A DNA stretch of 33,167 nucleotides. Origin: Bacteroidota bacterium (GTDB lineage Bacteria; Spirochaetota; Spirochaetia; JABMQR01). Each line of letters starts with the position of its first letter. The first letter of the stretch is position 1. Below, piece by piece: positions 1 through 8,581 of this stretch. The notes below the pieces were generated by a model. It was not told where the DNA came from. It did no database searches and saw only the letters and a program-made list of their open reading frames with translations. A program made the position numbers and the translations under genes. Location: positions 1 to 33,167 of the forward strand of contig JABMQR010000169.1 of NCBI GenBank assembly GCA_013202335.1, read 5' to 3'.

Positions 1-109
1 AGGAAATTCGAAAATACAAAAATTATTGAGAGATTGTTGGGATGTATAGTCCAAAAACTGGGGAATTCCTTTTTTTGCTTAGTTTGTAAAAATTAAGCCC
101 GACACACTC

Positions 110-571
110 CTAGCGCTGTGTAAACACTAGCGCCGCACCGGGGAAGAGCCAGTCATGTATAATTACATACTTCCGATACTCTTTGAGGCAGTCAGTAACC
201 TTGCCTGCCAACATTACGAATCGGTCCTTTTTCCCCTTTGCATTACGGATATGAATCATGTTTCGGTCAAAATCAAGATCACTTATCTGCAAATATACAG
301 CTTCACTAACACGCAGTCCTGCAGAATACACTAATAACAGTTAAAATCGGTGCTTTATATTGCCGGCAGCTTCAATTATTTTACGTACTTCTTCTCGTGA
401 AAGAATATCAGGGTACCTGCTCTTTTTTTTGGGCCGTGGAATGGTATCCGCAGGATTTAGTAGATAAGGGAACCCGATTTTATAGTAGTTTTTCAGGGCA
501 CTGATACATTGAATGGCATAAGAACAGGAACAACCCGCAACACGGTTTATCTTTCCCTTTAATTTCCACAT
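110..571 (-). pseudogene. Tyrosine recombinase (XerC/D-like integrase), nonsense-mutated and truncated
   Basis: Two reading blocks in the same minus-strand frame encode consecutive parts of a tyrosine recombinase. The first (571-341) has the end of a SAM-like core-binding domain (SALKNYYKIGFP) and the start of the catalytic domain (PDILSREEVRKIIEAA). The second (down to 110) continues with YSAGLRVSEAVYLQISDLD, which carries the first catalytic Arg in the usual GLRxSE context, then GKKDRF and WLFPG. A single TAA at 341-343 separates them, and the natural sequence would read straight through. The distal HxxR and catalytic Tyr are missing: the frame stops at 110, just after an imperfect palindrome. 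The N-terminal end also looks short. It is therefore a dead relic of a mobile element. The IntI-specific insertion is not seen, so an integron integrase is unlikely. Confidence 0.8.
113..133. repeat. Imperfect palindrome at the broken end of the integrase relic
   Basis: GCGCTGTGT and ACACTAGCGC face each other across AA, pairing fully apart from one unpaired A. The dyad sits exactly where integrase homology ends. It may be a recombination site, an end of an inserted element, or chance. Confidence 0.4.
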
Positions 572-733
572 TCATTGCTATTTCGATAGTAGTATCTCAT
601 TAGCCCCGCCATGCCGTCTATTCCCAATAATAGGTATCCCTTCTACCTAAAATCTGTACAACCCGGATTAAAGATGCTTCTTCCAGCCCCTAAAATTATT
701 GAAGAATCCCCCCACTCATGCTACCATCAACCC

Positions 734-2509
734 ATGGAAACAATGAAACGTACCGCAACATGCGGAGAGCTGACAAAGAAAGATGCCGGACGTACGGTAA
801 CCCTGAACGGATGGGTGCACCGTAACAGAAATCACGGGGAAATCCAGTTTATCAACCTTCGGGACACCTATGGAATAACACAGGTTTTCATCGGAGATGA
901 TGTCGATCAGGAGCTCAAAATAATAGCTTCTGAATTAAAATTCGAGTACTGCATCGCCGTAGTTGGATTAGTGAAAAACCGCCCGGATTCCATGGTTAAT
1001 CCAGATATGACTACCGGTGAGATTGAAATAGAAGCGCAAAAAATTGAAATCCTCTCACGCTGCGAAGTACTCCCCTTTATGATAGACGAAGAATCCGATG
1101 CAAAAGAAGATTTACGGCTTACCTACAGATACCTCGATTTACGCTCTGCCGGTATGCAGAAACGCATAAAACTCAGAACCGCATTTACCTTTGCCGTACG
1201 TGAATACCTCACAAACCAGGGATTCATGGAGATAGAAACCCCCACCCTGATAAAATCAACCCCGGAAGGTGCACGCGACTTCCTGGTTCCCTCACGGGTT
1301 CAGGCAGGAAAATTCTACGCCCTTCCCCAGTCCCCGCAGTTATTTAAGCAAATTCTCATGGTCTCAGGCTTTGACCGCTATTTCCAGATAGCCCGATGCT
1401 ACCGTGATGAAGATGCCAGAGGTGACCGTCAGCTGGAATTCACTCAGGTTGACTTAGAGATGAGTTTTGTCTCCCGTGACGACGTTTTAAAGGTCACCGA
1501 GGGACTGTTTAATTATGTATTTGAAAAAACCATGCAGTACGAACTTCCCGAAACGTTTTTACGCCTCACCTTTGATGAAGCAATGAACACCTATGGAAGC
1601 GACAAACCCGACCTGCGGTTTGAACTTCCTATGAAACCATTCGATGCACTTGCTGCAGGCAGCAGTTTTAATGCATTTACTACCGTTTTAGAAACAGGCG
1701 GATGTGTAAAAGCCCTCAATGCAAAAGGATGCGCCTCCTATTCGCGAAAACAGATCAGCGAACTGGAACAGGCGGCAAAAATATATGGCGCGAAAGGATT
1801 AGCCTGGGTCAAAGTTACAGAAGCAGGAATGGAAGGTGGAATAACTAAATTCATCGAAGATCAGGCTGATGAAATTATCAGTTATATGGATGCTGAACCC
1901 GGAGATCTGCTGCTGATGGTCGCAGACAAATGGTCGGTATGCTGTAACTCTTTAGGTGCCGTCCGTTCAAAACTGGGAAAAGACCTCGGTTTGATTGATC
2001 CCGCTAAATTTGTATTCTGCTGGATTATTGACTTCCCACTCTTTGAGTACAATGACAACGAAAACCGCTGGGAGGCAGCTCACCACATGTTCTCAATGCC
2101 TCAGGCGCAGTACCTTGAAAATATGGAACAGAATCCCGGTATCGTAAAAGGTGATTTATACGACCTGGTACTCAATGGATATGAAGTTGCATCAGGATCA
2201 ATAAGGATTCATGACCCGGAAATCCAGAAAAGAATCTTCTCTATTGTCGGGTTCTCAGAGGAAGAGGCTGAAGACCGCTTTGGATTCCTGCTGAATGCAT
2301 TCAGGTATGGACCGCCGCCTCATGGTGGAATAGCACCGGGCCTGGATCGTATGGTCATGATCATGGCCGGGCAAACTTCAATCAAAGAAGTTATTCCATT
2401 CCCCAAAAACACGGTAGGTGTCTCTCCGATGGAAAATTCACCTTCGATAATTGATGAACAGCAGCTCAAAGATCTGCATTTAAAACTTGATTTGTCGGAA
2501 GATTCCTGA
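734..2509 (+). CDS. aspS: Aspartyl-tRNA synthetase
   Basis: Class II aminoacyl-tRNA synthetase that charges tRNA-Asp (or both tRNA-Asp and tRNA-Asn in non-discriminating forms) in the cytoplasm. From the ATG at 734 the product is 591 aa, matching the roughly 590 aa bacterial family. An N-terminal OB fold opens with KRTATCGEL and GWVHRNRNHGEIQFINLRD. The catalytic core shows motif 2 (CYRDEDARGDRQLEFTQVDLEMSF region) and motif 3 (PGLDRMVMIMAG). The bacterial GAD insertion domain lies between them (GCASYSRKQ onward). The frame is open further upstream to 611, but that part has no family similarity. Starts at 734 or 743 (METMKRT) both fit; neither has a strong ribosome binding site. It is separated from its neighbours and is a housekeeping gene. 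Confidence 0.97.
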   Translation: METMKRTATCGELTKKDAGRTVTLNGWVHRNRNHGEIQFINLRDTYGITQVFIGDDVDQELKIIASELKFEYCIAVVGLVKNRPDSMVNPDMTTGEIEIEAQKIEILSRCEVLPFMIDEESDAKEDLRLTYRYLDLRSAGMQKRIKLRTAFTFAVREYLTNQGFMEIETPTLIKSTPEGARDFLVPSRVQAGKFYALPQSPQLFKQILMVSGFDRYFQIARCYRDEDARGDRQLEFTQVDLEMSFVSRDDVLKVTEGLFNYVFEKTMQYELPETFLRLTFDEAMNTYGSDKPDLRFELPMKPFDALAAGSSFNAFTTVLETGGCVKALNAKGCASYSRKQISELEQAAKIYGAKGLAWVKVTEAGMEGGITKFIEDQADEIISYMDAEPGDLLLMVADKWSVCCNSLGAVRSKLGKDLGLIDPAKFVFCWIIDFPLFEYNDNENRWEAAHHMFSMPQAQYLENMEQNPGIVKGDLYDLVLNGYEVASGSIRIHDPEIQKRIFSIVGFSEEEAEDRFGFLLNAFRYGPPPHGGIAPGLDRMVMIMAGQTSIKEVIPFPKNTVGVSPMENSPSIIDEQQLKDLHLKLDLSEDS

Positions 2510-2518
2510 GAATAACAA

Positions 2519-2814
2519 GTGAAAACCATACTCGTTTCAGGTTTTGAACCGTTTAACAACAACACAATAAATCCATCAATGGATGCGGTACTTGCTCTGC
2601 CGGATGCAATAGGCAGCACCCGGATTGAGAAACTGATACTCCCGGTATACCTGCTGAAATCTCAAACTCTGCGGGTACGTTTGTCTGTAACTATGTGATG
2701 TACAGCCTCATGGATCTTCTGACTTTGTCATCTATCCCCGCCGGGTTTATTCATATTCCCGCCGACAGCAGTTCTTCGAAAGATTGGTTGCAGCTCATAA
2801 TTAAGGCTTTCTGA
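2519..2814 (+). pseudogene. pcp: Pyroglutamyl-peptidase I (pcp) remnant
   Basis: Starting at GTG 2519, ten bases after aspS, the translation KTILVSGFEPFNNNTINPS matches the N terminus of pyrrolidone-carboxylate peptidase, which removes N-terminal pyroglutamate. It continues to about 2645 (KLILPV). After that the homology jumps and changes frame: from 2650 the reading is [21 protein letters not shown], the family's active-site Cys block, then GFIHIP with the active-site His, ending at TGA 2812. The intact family is about 215 aa; roughly 90-100 residues including the catalytic Glu are missing. This is an internal deletion with frame change. The tail overlaps the end of the convergent DUF2459-like gene. 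Confidence 0.8.
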
Positions 2815-3493
2815 GAACATTCCAGGCAAACGGGGTCCATAACCCCGTCTTTATTCCTGCATATTTCAAAGCTTGAGCAGTCCAGTTATTACAAGTAAAC
2901 AGCATCGAATACATCCCTTCGGCATTCAGAAAAAGGCTGTCACCATAAACGGCATTAACTGTCTCGGGCGGGATCACAGAGAGATTACCGTCTTCCTCCC
3001 AGATAAGATGATTCTCTATATATTCATACAGAAGATCAATCGTCTGCCTGTCTGTGTTATATGAGGTCACTACCTCTCCCCGGATGGGTCCATCGTAAAA
3101 TGAGATCCGAACAGCCGCATCTGTAGGCCAGAAGAGTGAGTACACAGTCAATGAAAAATTCAGATCCTCTAAAAAAGGAGTTTCCGGATAAAAAGTTCTG
3201 TCACCCCATCCAATACAGTAATATCCTTCATCGGGGCCGGAATCACCCCTGACTCTTTCAATATCTTCCCTGAATGGGCTGAATTTGGCAGGCAGGCAAA
3301 TCTCAACATGGTATTTGTTATTAGTGAAAAATATTTGATAATCTATATTTTCTGTATCCGGAGCTTTCACAATAGTTGGCATTGCCCCTACCAGAACAGC
3401 AAAGAAATAGATTGATACAATGAGTACCGGAACAAGTATTATAGAGAGTATAATTCTCCTGACTCTTTTTTTCATCATCTCAAATTTACTCAT
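2801..3493 (-). CDS. DUF2459-family (TIGR02117-like) membrane-anchored protein
   Basis: A 230 aa protein with a basic N terminus (MKKRVRRI) and one hydrophobic segment at about residues 12-36, suggesting a membrane anchor or signal with the rest outside the cytoplasm. The body contains [16 protein letters not shown] and a C-terminal [21 protein letters not shown], features of the DUF2459 family. The Cys/Asn-Trp-Thr region recalls the active site of NlpC-like peptidase folds, but function is not established. No clear ribosome binding site is seen before 3493; starts a few codons in (MMKKR) are possible. It converges on the pcp relic and overlaps its tail by 14 bases. Nothing in the neighbourhood fixes its role. 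Confidence 0.65.
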   Translation of the reverse strand: MSKFEMMKKRVRRIILSIILVPVLIVSIYFFAVLVGAMPTIVKAPDTENIDYQIFFTNNKYHVEICLPAKFSPFREDIERVRGDSGPDEGYYCIGWGDRTFYPETPFLEDLNFSLTVYSLFWPTDAAVRISFYDGPIRGEVVTSYNTDRQTIDLLYEYIENHLIWEEDGNLSVIPPETVNAVYGDSLFLNAEGMYSMLFTCNNWTAQALKYAGIKTGLWTPFAWNVLRKP

Positions 3494-3617
3494 ACAGATT
3501 GCTGCAAGTCAATCAAATCTCATCATAACCAACTTTGGACCAGCTGTATATTTTTTCAAATTGTATAATTTTATAATAATTATTGACTCTTTCACTACAC
3601 AGACACTCTGTTAAGCT

Positions 3618-3636
3618 GTATATTCATACTATATAC
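3618..3636. promoter_or_regulatory. Dyad upstream of the nfeD-SPFH pair
   Basis: GTATAT and ATATAC face each other across 7 bases, 35 bases before the nfeD-like start. The position suits an operator or a promoter overlap. No convincing -35/-10 pair could be placed. Weak evidence. Confidence 0.25.
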
Positions 3637-3670
3637 GAACGTGATTTACTGTCGGGAAAGGAGTTTTCCT

Positions 3671-4123
3671 ATGGAAGTATTGACTAATCCTGTTTTTCTC
3701 TGGCTGATTGCAGCAGTAATACTGCTGGTTCTTGAGTTTGTCATACCTGGAGTGCTGATCATTTTCTTCTCATTCGGTGCATTGGTTTTAATGCTCCTTA
3801 CCTGGATATTTCCCAACATGCCCCTGGACATCCAACTAATTATTTTCCTCATAGTCTCCGTGATGTCACTCGTTCTCCTTCGCCGGCAGCTTAAAAAAAT
3901 ATTCCACGGCAGAAAGACCAAATCGGGTGAAACTGATGAAACTGATGAAATTGTAGGTAAAACAGTTACCGTTACCGTCGATATTACTCCACACGCTGCA
4001 GGTAGAATCTCCCTGAATGGTACCGAATGGACGGCTGAGTCTGCCGAAGAGTGCAAAACGGGTGAACGGGTTATTATTACAGGCCGTGAGAGCCTGGTTT
4101 TAAAAGTCAAAAAAGATATATAG
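3671..4123 (+). CDS. NfeD-like membrane protein
   Basis: A 150 aa NfeD-family protein. Two to three membrane segments occupy residues about 8-75 (FLWLIAAVILLVLEFVIPGVLIIFFSFGA is the hallmark N terminus), followed by a short soluble C-terminal OB-fold domain (VGKTVTVTVDI to VIITGRESLVLKVKK). It is the short, protease-less type that works with an SPFH partner, and the next gene, 10 bases downstream, is such a partner. Start at 3671 is preceded by AGGAG with 7-base spacing; this site lies in the loop of a small GGAAA/TTTCC inverted repeat. The pair probably supports membrane microdomain organisation or protein quality control. Confidence 0.85.
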   Translation: MEVLTNPVFLWLIAAVILLVLEFVIPGVLIIFFSFGALVLMLLTWIFPNMPLDIQLIIFLIVSVMSLVLLRRQLKKIFHGRKTKSGETDETDEIVGKTVTVTVDITPHAAGRISLNGTEWTAESAEECKTGERVIITGRESLVLKVKKDI

Positions 4124-4133
4124 GAGCAGTACT

Positions 4134-5057
4134 ATGAATAATTTCTTATCTACTTTCGTTCTCATTGTGGTCATTGTATTTGTGCTGGTAATTCTTCTGA
4201 GATCCGTACGGGTCGTATCCCAGAAAACAGCATTTATAGTTGAACGGCTGGGAAAGTATCACCAGACGCTCGAGGCTGGTTTTCACATTCTCGTACCATT
4301 CATCGATAGAGTCGCTTACCGGCATACACTTAAAGAGAGTGCGATTGATGTTGAATCCCAGACCTGTATAACCAGAGATAATATCGCAATTGAGGTTGAT
4401 GGAATTCTGTATCTGCAAGTTATCGATCCTAAAAAAGCATCATATGGAATTGATAACTATAAATTTGCATCCACACAGATTGCCCAGACCACCATGCGAA
4501 GTGTCATTGGTAAGCTTGAACTGGATAAAACCTTTGAAGAACGTGATACGATTAACTCAGTAATTGTTGAGGCCGTTGATAAAGCTTCAGATCCCTGGGG
4601 TGTAAAAGTTTCGCGGTATGAAATTAAAAACATCGTTCCCCCGCAGAGCATCAAAGAAGCTATGGAAAAACAGATGCGTGCAGAACGTGAAAAACGTGCT
4701 TTAATTGCTGAATCTGAAGGTGACAAACAGGCCAGAATCAACCGGGCTGAAGGATCCAGACAAGAACTTATTGCCAATTCCGAAGGTGAAAAACAAAAAC
4801 GTATAAATGAGGCCGAGGGTCGTGCTGCTGAAATTGAGAAGATTGCTGAAGCTACGGCGATTGGACTAAAGAGGATAGCAGAGGCTATTCAGGAAAAAGG
4901 CGGATCTGATGCGGTTAACTTAAGAATTGCTGAACAGTACCTGACGGAATTCGGGAAACTTGCAAAAGAGAACAACACCATGATCCTTCCCGCAGATCTG
5001 ACCGATATTTCAAAAATTATTGCAACCGCAACTACGGTAATGAAACAGACTAAATAG
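4134..5057 (+). CDS. SPFH/band-7 protein, QmcA/stomatin-like
   Basis: A 307 aa SPFH protein: one N-terminal transmembrane helix (residues about 4-25), the PHB domain beginning VVSQKTAFIVERLGKYHQTLEAGFH, then a long charged coiled-coil (about 175-245) with repeated EGE/AEG units (IAESEGDKQARINRAEGSRQ), and a C terminus ending near residue 307. Length and order match QmcA/stomatin homologues, which oligomerise at the cytoplasmic or periplasmic membrane face. A good ribosome binding site (GGAG) lies upstream. It is co-transcribed with the nfeD-like gene, the standard partnership for this family, and closed by a strong terminator. Confidence 0.92.
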   Translation: MNNFLSTFVLIVVIVFVLVILLRSVRVVSQKTAFIVERLGKYHQTLEAGFHILVPFIDRVAYRHTLKESAIDVESQTCITRDNIAIEVDGILYLQVIDPKKASYGIDNYKFASTQIAQTTMRSVIGKLELDKTFEERDTINSVIVEAVDKASDPWGVKVSRYEIKNIVPPQSIKEAMEKQMRAEREKRALIAESEGDKQARINRAEGSRQELIANSEGEKQKRINEAEGRAAEIEKIAEATAIGLKRIAEAIQEKGGSDAVNLRIAEQYLTEFGKLAKENNTMILPADLTDISKIIATATTVMKQTK

Positions 5058-5080
5058 AATGTAATTATTCAATAATTATG

Positions 5081-5127
5081 GGCTGCAGTTATGTTTAAAC
5101 GTAAACGTGACTTGCAGCCTTTTTTTT
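5081..5127 (+). terminator. Rho-independent terminator of the nfeD-SPFH operon
   Basis: GGCTGCA at 5081-5087 pairs with TGCAGCC at 5113-5119; the stem extends inward through GTTATGTTTA/TAAACGTGAC with wobble pairs. It is followed at once by eight Ts (5120-5127). It overlaps the end of the convergent nitroreductase gene. Confidence 0.92.
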
Positions 5128-5686
5128 AGAGGCTCCACTCATTAAAAGTTATGACTTCCTCATACTTTTTTCTGGTTTGCGGAGCGTTTTCCAGAGCTTT
5201 ATGTTTTTCACCCAAATACTCACCCTCTCCGGGATAACCAAAAGCAACAACTACAACCACTTCATAGCCTTCGGGGATACCAAACTCCTCAACTACTGCT
5301 GATGGATTATATCCAGCCATAGGATGGGCAATAAGCCCCTCACGCACAGCCTGCAGCATCATATTCTCAACAGCCATACCAGTATCAAAATGGGCATATC
5401 CCCTGCCGTCAGGCATTTGGCAGTCCAGGTCTCTTTTGGTAATTCCAAAAACAAGAAAGGCACTGTGCTTAGCCCAGTAATTGCCTCCAGAGAGAGCTTT
5501 GAATCCCTTCTGCAGCGCACTCTCCTCTGTGAGAACCAGGAATCTCCACGGCTGCTTGTTTCCACAGGATGGAGTAAGCCGTGCGGCCTCCATAATCCGT
5601 TCTATAATCTTGTTATCAACTTTTTCGGTTGAAAAAGCTCTAAATGCCCGTCTTTTAATAATTTCCGGTACTATATTTGTTTTCAT
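5126..5686 (-). CDS. Nitroreductase-family flavoprotein
   Basis: A 186 aa single-domain nitroreductase: NIVPEIIKRRAFRAFSTEKV at the N terminus, then RLTPSCGNKQPWRFLVL, the FMN-contacting segment, and a C-terminal VVVVVAFGYPGE. Such proteins are FMN-dependent NAD(P)H oxidoreductases of varied substrates; the substrate cannot be told from sequence. Start at 5686 fits family N termini. No Shine-Dalgarno sequence precedes it, and the promoter candidate at 5693-5721 would place the transcript start at or next to the ATG, so a leaderless message is likely. An upstream in-frame start at 5755 would add residues without family similarity. The terminator of the gnd operon lies immediately upstream, so it is a separate unit. 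Confidence 0.9.
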   Translation of the reverse strand: MKTNIVPEIIKRRAFRAFSTEKVDNKIIERIMEAARLTPSCGNKQPWRFLVLTEESALQKGFKALSGGNYWAKHSAFLVFGITKRDLDCQMPDGRGYAHFDTGMAVENMMLQAVREGLIAHPMAGYNPSAVVEEFGIPEGYEVVVVVAFGYPGEGEYLGEKHKALENAPQTRKKYEEVITFNEWSL

Positions 5687-5692
5687 ATAGAA

Positions 5693-5721
5693 AATATGGC
5701 ATCCAAACCTGGTATGGTCAA
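5693..5721 (-). promoter_or_regulatory. Sigma-70-type promoter of the nitroreductase gene
   Basis: On the minus strand TTGACC (5721-5716), a 17-base spacer and CATATT (5698-5693) form a candidate -35/-10 pair. The -10 ends six bases before the ATG, which predicts a leaderless transcript. Confidence 0.5.
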
Positions 5722-5765
5722 GAAAAAAGAAACCGTTCGATATGAGTGAACTCACACTGAACGGT
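5722..5765 (-). terminator. Terminator of the HAD-larA-gnd operon
   Basis: Read on the minus strand, ACCGTTC (5765-5759) pairs with GAACGGT (5738-5732). An inner TGAG/CTCA stem and a T-rich tail (TTCTTTTTTC) follow the classical pattern. It abuts the -35 of the nitroreductase promoter. Confidence 0.85.
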
Positions 5766-5818
5766 CTATTATTCTGTACGGGTGTCTCAGTTCTGAAACA
5801 AACCCCGGCTGATTTTTC

Positions 5819-7279
5819 TTATACTTCGTACGTCCCGGAGGCTACATTTCCACCGGTTCCTGTCCAGTTTGAGTGAAAAAATTCACCCCGCGGCCTGTCT
5901 GTACGCTCATAGGTATGTGCGCCGAAATAGTCGCGCTGAGCCTGGAGAAGGTTCGCCGGAAGCCGTTTGCTTCGGTATCCGTCAAAAAACATGAGCGCTG
6001 AGGAGAGAGCCGGAACCGGAACACCCATATTCACAGCCTGTGTTATAACCTTTCTCCATGAAGTCTGACAGCGTTCAATAACCGTCTGGAAGTACTCATC
6101 CAGCAGAAGATTGTTCAGCTCAGGATCTTTATCAAAGGCTTCCTTAATTTTTCCCAGAAACACACTGCGGATTATACAGCCGCCGCGCCACATCAAGGCA
6201 ATCCCGCCGTAGTTCAGCTTCCATCCGTTCTCTTTTGCCGCCTCTCTCATCAGCATATATCCCTGGGTATAGGAGACTATCTTTGAAGCAAGCAGAGCCT
6301 GCCGTATATCCTCAATAAAAGCTTTCTTATCACCGTTGAACGTGTTGGTACCGGCAGCTTTCAGCACTTTTGATGCCTCAACCCGCTCCTCTTTCATAGC
6401 AGAGAGGGCTCTTGCGAAAACAGCCTCCCCGATCAAAGTAACCGGCACGCCAAGATCAAGCGAACTGATTCCCGTCCATTTACCGGTACCTTTCTGCCCG
6501 GCAGTATCAAGGATTTTTTCGACAAGCGGTTCCCCGGCATCATCCTTAAAAGCCATTATATCCCGGGTAATTTCAATAAGATAACTATCAAGCTCACCCT
6601 TATTCCATTCACTAAACACCTCGTGGAGTTCATCATACGATAGTCCAACCCCCTCAATCATAAGCTGATACGCTTCGCAGATCAGCTGCATATCACCATA
6701 TTCAATCCCGTTGTGGATCATTTTTACATAATGGCCCGCACCCTCGGAACCAACCCAATCACAACAGGCTGAACCGTCGTCGGTCTTTGCAGCTATATCC
6801 TGAAAAATATCCTTAACATGAGGCCATGCTTCCGGATTACCTCCGGGCATTATCGAAGGACCTCTTCTGGCACCCTCTTCTCCACCGGAGACTCCCGTAC
6901 CAATAAACAGGATTCCTTTTCCCTTCAGCTCTCTGGTTCGTCTGGTAGTATCAGGAAAATGAGAATTTCCCCCGTCAATTATAATATCACCCTCTTCGAG
7001 GTGCGGAAGAATCAACTCAATAAAAGAGTCCACAACCGCACCGGCTTTTACCATAAGCATTATCTTTCGCGGCCGCTTTAGTGAAGCCGCCAGCTCTTCA
7101 ATTGAATGGGTTCCGTAAATGGTGTCCCTGCCTGCAGCTGCATCTTTAAGGAAAGCATCAACTTTTGTAGTTGTGCGGTTAAAAACGGCAACCGAGTAAC
7201 CGTGATCATTCATATTAAGAACCAAATTCTGGCCCATTACAGCCAATCCAATTAATCCAATATCAGCCTGTACTTTCAT
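5819..7279 (-). CDS. gnd: 6-phosphogluconate dehydrogenase, decarboxylating
   Basis: Oxidises 6-phosphogluconate to ribulose-5-phosphate and CO2 with NADP (oxidative pentose phosphate step). The 486 aa length suits the long bacterial form. An N-terminal Rossmann fold has GLAVMGQNL (11-19) and FNRTTTKV, the Asn-Arg-Thr context typical of NADP binding. The catalytic blocks [21 protein letters not shown] and [19 protein letters not shown] are present, with C-terminal [11 protein letters not shown]. The ATG at 7279 is chosen because AGGAG lies 8 bases upstream; the frame is open six codons further but that part includes the ribosome binding site. It is the third gene of an operon behind a HAD phosphatase and a LarA homologue, 26 bases from the latter. 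That context ties gluconate-6-phosphate oxidation to uronate breakdown. Confidence 0.97.
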   Translation of the reverse strand: MKVQADIGLIGLAVMGQNLVLNMNDHGYSVAVFNRTTTKVDAFLKDAAAGRDTIYGTHSIEELAASLKRPRKIMLMVKAGAVVDSFIELILPHLEEGDIIIDGGNSHFPDTTRRTRELKGKGILFIGTGVSGGEEGARRGPSIMPGGNPEAWPHVKDIFQDIAAKTDDGSACCDWVGSEGAGHYVKMIHNGIEYGDMQLICEAYQLMIEGVGLSYDELHEVFSEWNKGELDSYLIEITRDIMAFKDDAGEPLVEKILDTAGQKGTGKWTGISSLDLGVPVTLIGEAVFARALSAMKEERVEASKVLKAAGTNTFNGDKKAFIEDIRQALLASKIVSYTQGYMLMREAAKENGWKLNYGGIALMWRGGCIIRSVFLGKIKEAFDKDPELNNLLLDEYFQTVIERCQTSWRKVITQAVNMGVPVPALSSALMFFDGYRSKRLPANLLQAQRDYFGAHTYERTDRPRGEFFHSNWTGTGGNVASGTYEV

Positions 7280-7305
7280 GCTATTAACTCCTCTCATTTT
7301 TTAAT

Positions 7306-8577
7306 CTATGCATTAAATCGATCCCGGCAGGCCCAAAGTCCCAATGCAGGGTTCCCTATAAAATATACCTCTTTTCCAGCCACCTGGTAATAACCATCCT
7401 GTTTTTCCTGAGGTTTATACAACTCCATCATAGCCTCTATATCACCATACTTATAGCCTGCACCCTCAACTTCTTCCTTTGAGAGCCCTCCGGGACAATA
7501 GGTTATGGAGAAACGTCCATCAGATGAGCCGTGAATCAGGTGTGCGGCCGCCGATAAATTCTGTTTCAGGTCATCCTGAGTCTCAACTTCTGATAGAACT
7601 TTTTCTGTTCCCTTGTAGCCGTATTTTCTAATGAGCTTATCAATCTCAGGATCCTCGCCAAAGGTGGATACACCGGGAGCCAAAACTATAAGATGTCCGC
7701 CGTCAGCTAACACCATACGGGTTCGGTAGATACTTTTATTACCGAGCCAGGTGCTTCGAAACTCTTCCGGATCAAGATAGACAACTACCGTTTTCAGGGG
7801 CTTATCCAGCATGGTAAAATTCACTTCAAGAGCCAGATCTGACGCCTGTTCGAACGCAGTTCTCTCCTCGCTTATATAGAGACCTTTCATAGCCAGTTCC
7901 CCGGAAGGTTCTGTACCAATGACTGTCTGGATAAATACTATAGGCAGATCCTTACCAAACTGAGTATAGGCCTCATCCATTATATAACGCACAGGATTAT
8001 CAGCCCGTCCCATTATCCGTTCCATGCCGTAGGCTGCACCAAGATAGTGGCTCTTGTTTATGCCGTCCTGTCCGCCGGTTCCCACAAAAATATTTTTCGT
8101 ATAATTTGCCATTCCGATAACTTCATGCGGTACAACCTGCCCAATAGAGAGCATCAGATCAAATTCACCTTCGAGAAGCAGTTTATTCACCTGAACTGGC
8201 CAGGAATAGGAAACTTTTCCTTCTGAAATCTTTTCCAGCGTCTCTGAGGGAATCTCCCCAAGGGTGACTATATCGTTACGCCAGTCATGATCCCGGAAAA
8301 GATCAAGCGGAACGGTACCGAACATTTTTTTAATTTCAGATTCCGTCATGGGAACATGTGTCCCCAGAGCCGGCATAACCGCTTTTACAGCATCTCCATA
8401 GTAGTTATAGGCAATCTCAGTAATCTCACCTGCCCGACTGTGATATCTGGTAATATCGGGAGGGATAATCAGCACTCGCTTTCTCGGACCGATCTTTTCA
8501 AATGCCTGATGAAGAGCCGTTTTCAGCTCCAGCTTTGTAAATACTTTTTCGCCTGATCCTTCAGAATAATAGACCAT
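7306..8577 (-). CDS. LarA-family nickel-pincer hydroxyacid racemase/epimerase (candidate gluconate/mannonate 2-epimerase)
   Basis: A 423 aa LarA (DUF2088) homologue. LarA uses a nickel pincer nucleotide (NPN) to move a hydride at the alpha carbon of a 2-hydroxyacid. The key residues are all visible: PPDITR (Asp41, Arg44), GTHVPMT (His74), VPHEVIG (His151), Lys161 and His177. The His-Lys spacing (10) and Lys-His spacing (16) equal those of lactate racemase (His174, Lys184, His200), so an NPN-bound active enzyme is expected. Family members are known for lactate, malate, phenyllactate and D-gluconate 2-epimerisation. Context (gnd, uxaC, uxaE, uxuB-like) argues for an aldonate such as mannonate/gluconate. 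Start 8577 is chosen because GGGAGGTG, formed by the last codons of the HAD gene, lies just upstream; the genes are 4 bases apart. The cofactor genes larB, larC and larE are not in the window. Confidence 0.85.
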   Translation of the reverse strand: MVYYSEGSGEKVFTKLELKTALHQAFEKIGPRKRVLIIPPDITRYHSRAGEITEIAYNYYGDAVKAVMPALGTHVPMTESEIKKMFGTVPLDLFRDHDWRNDIVTLGEIPSETLEKISEGKVSYSWPVQVNKLLLEGEFDLMLSIGQVVPHEVIGMANYTKNIFVGTGGQDGINKSHYLGAAYGMERIMGRADNPVRYIMDEAYTQFGKDLPIVFIQTVIGTEPSGELAMKGLYISEERTAFEQASDLALEVNFTMLDKPLKTVVVYLDPEEFRSTWLGNKSIYRTRMVLADGGHLIVLAPGVSTFGEDPEIDKLIRKYGYKGTEKVLSEVETQDDLKQNLSAAAHLIHGSSDGRFSITYCPGGLSKEEVEGAGYKYGDIEAMMELYKPQEKQDGYYQVAGKEVYFIGNPALGLWACRDRFNA

Positions 8578-8581
8578 CGTG

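Noticed and set aside
1..77. Possible terminator: AGGAAATTC at the edge pairing with GAATTCCT followed by seven Ts
   Set aside because: The loop would be over 50 bases, one base is unpaired, and the upstream gene is outside the window, so it cannot be supported.
101..140. Integron attC site beside an integron integrase
   Set aside because: The integrase relic lacks the IntI-specific insertion, there are no cassette repeats, and the palindrome lacks clear R'/R'' core sites.
2320..2619. Minus-strand open frame over the end of aspS
   Set aside because: It lies antisense to well-conserved aspS coding sequence and has no recognisable domain.
3646..4110. Minus-strand open frame over the nfeD-like gene
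   Set aside because: Antisense to a clear NfeD-family protein, with low-complexity Ser/Thr composition typical of shadow frames.
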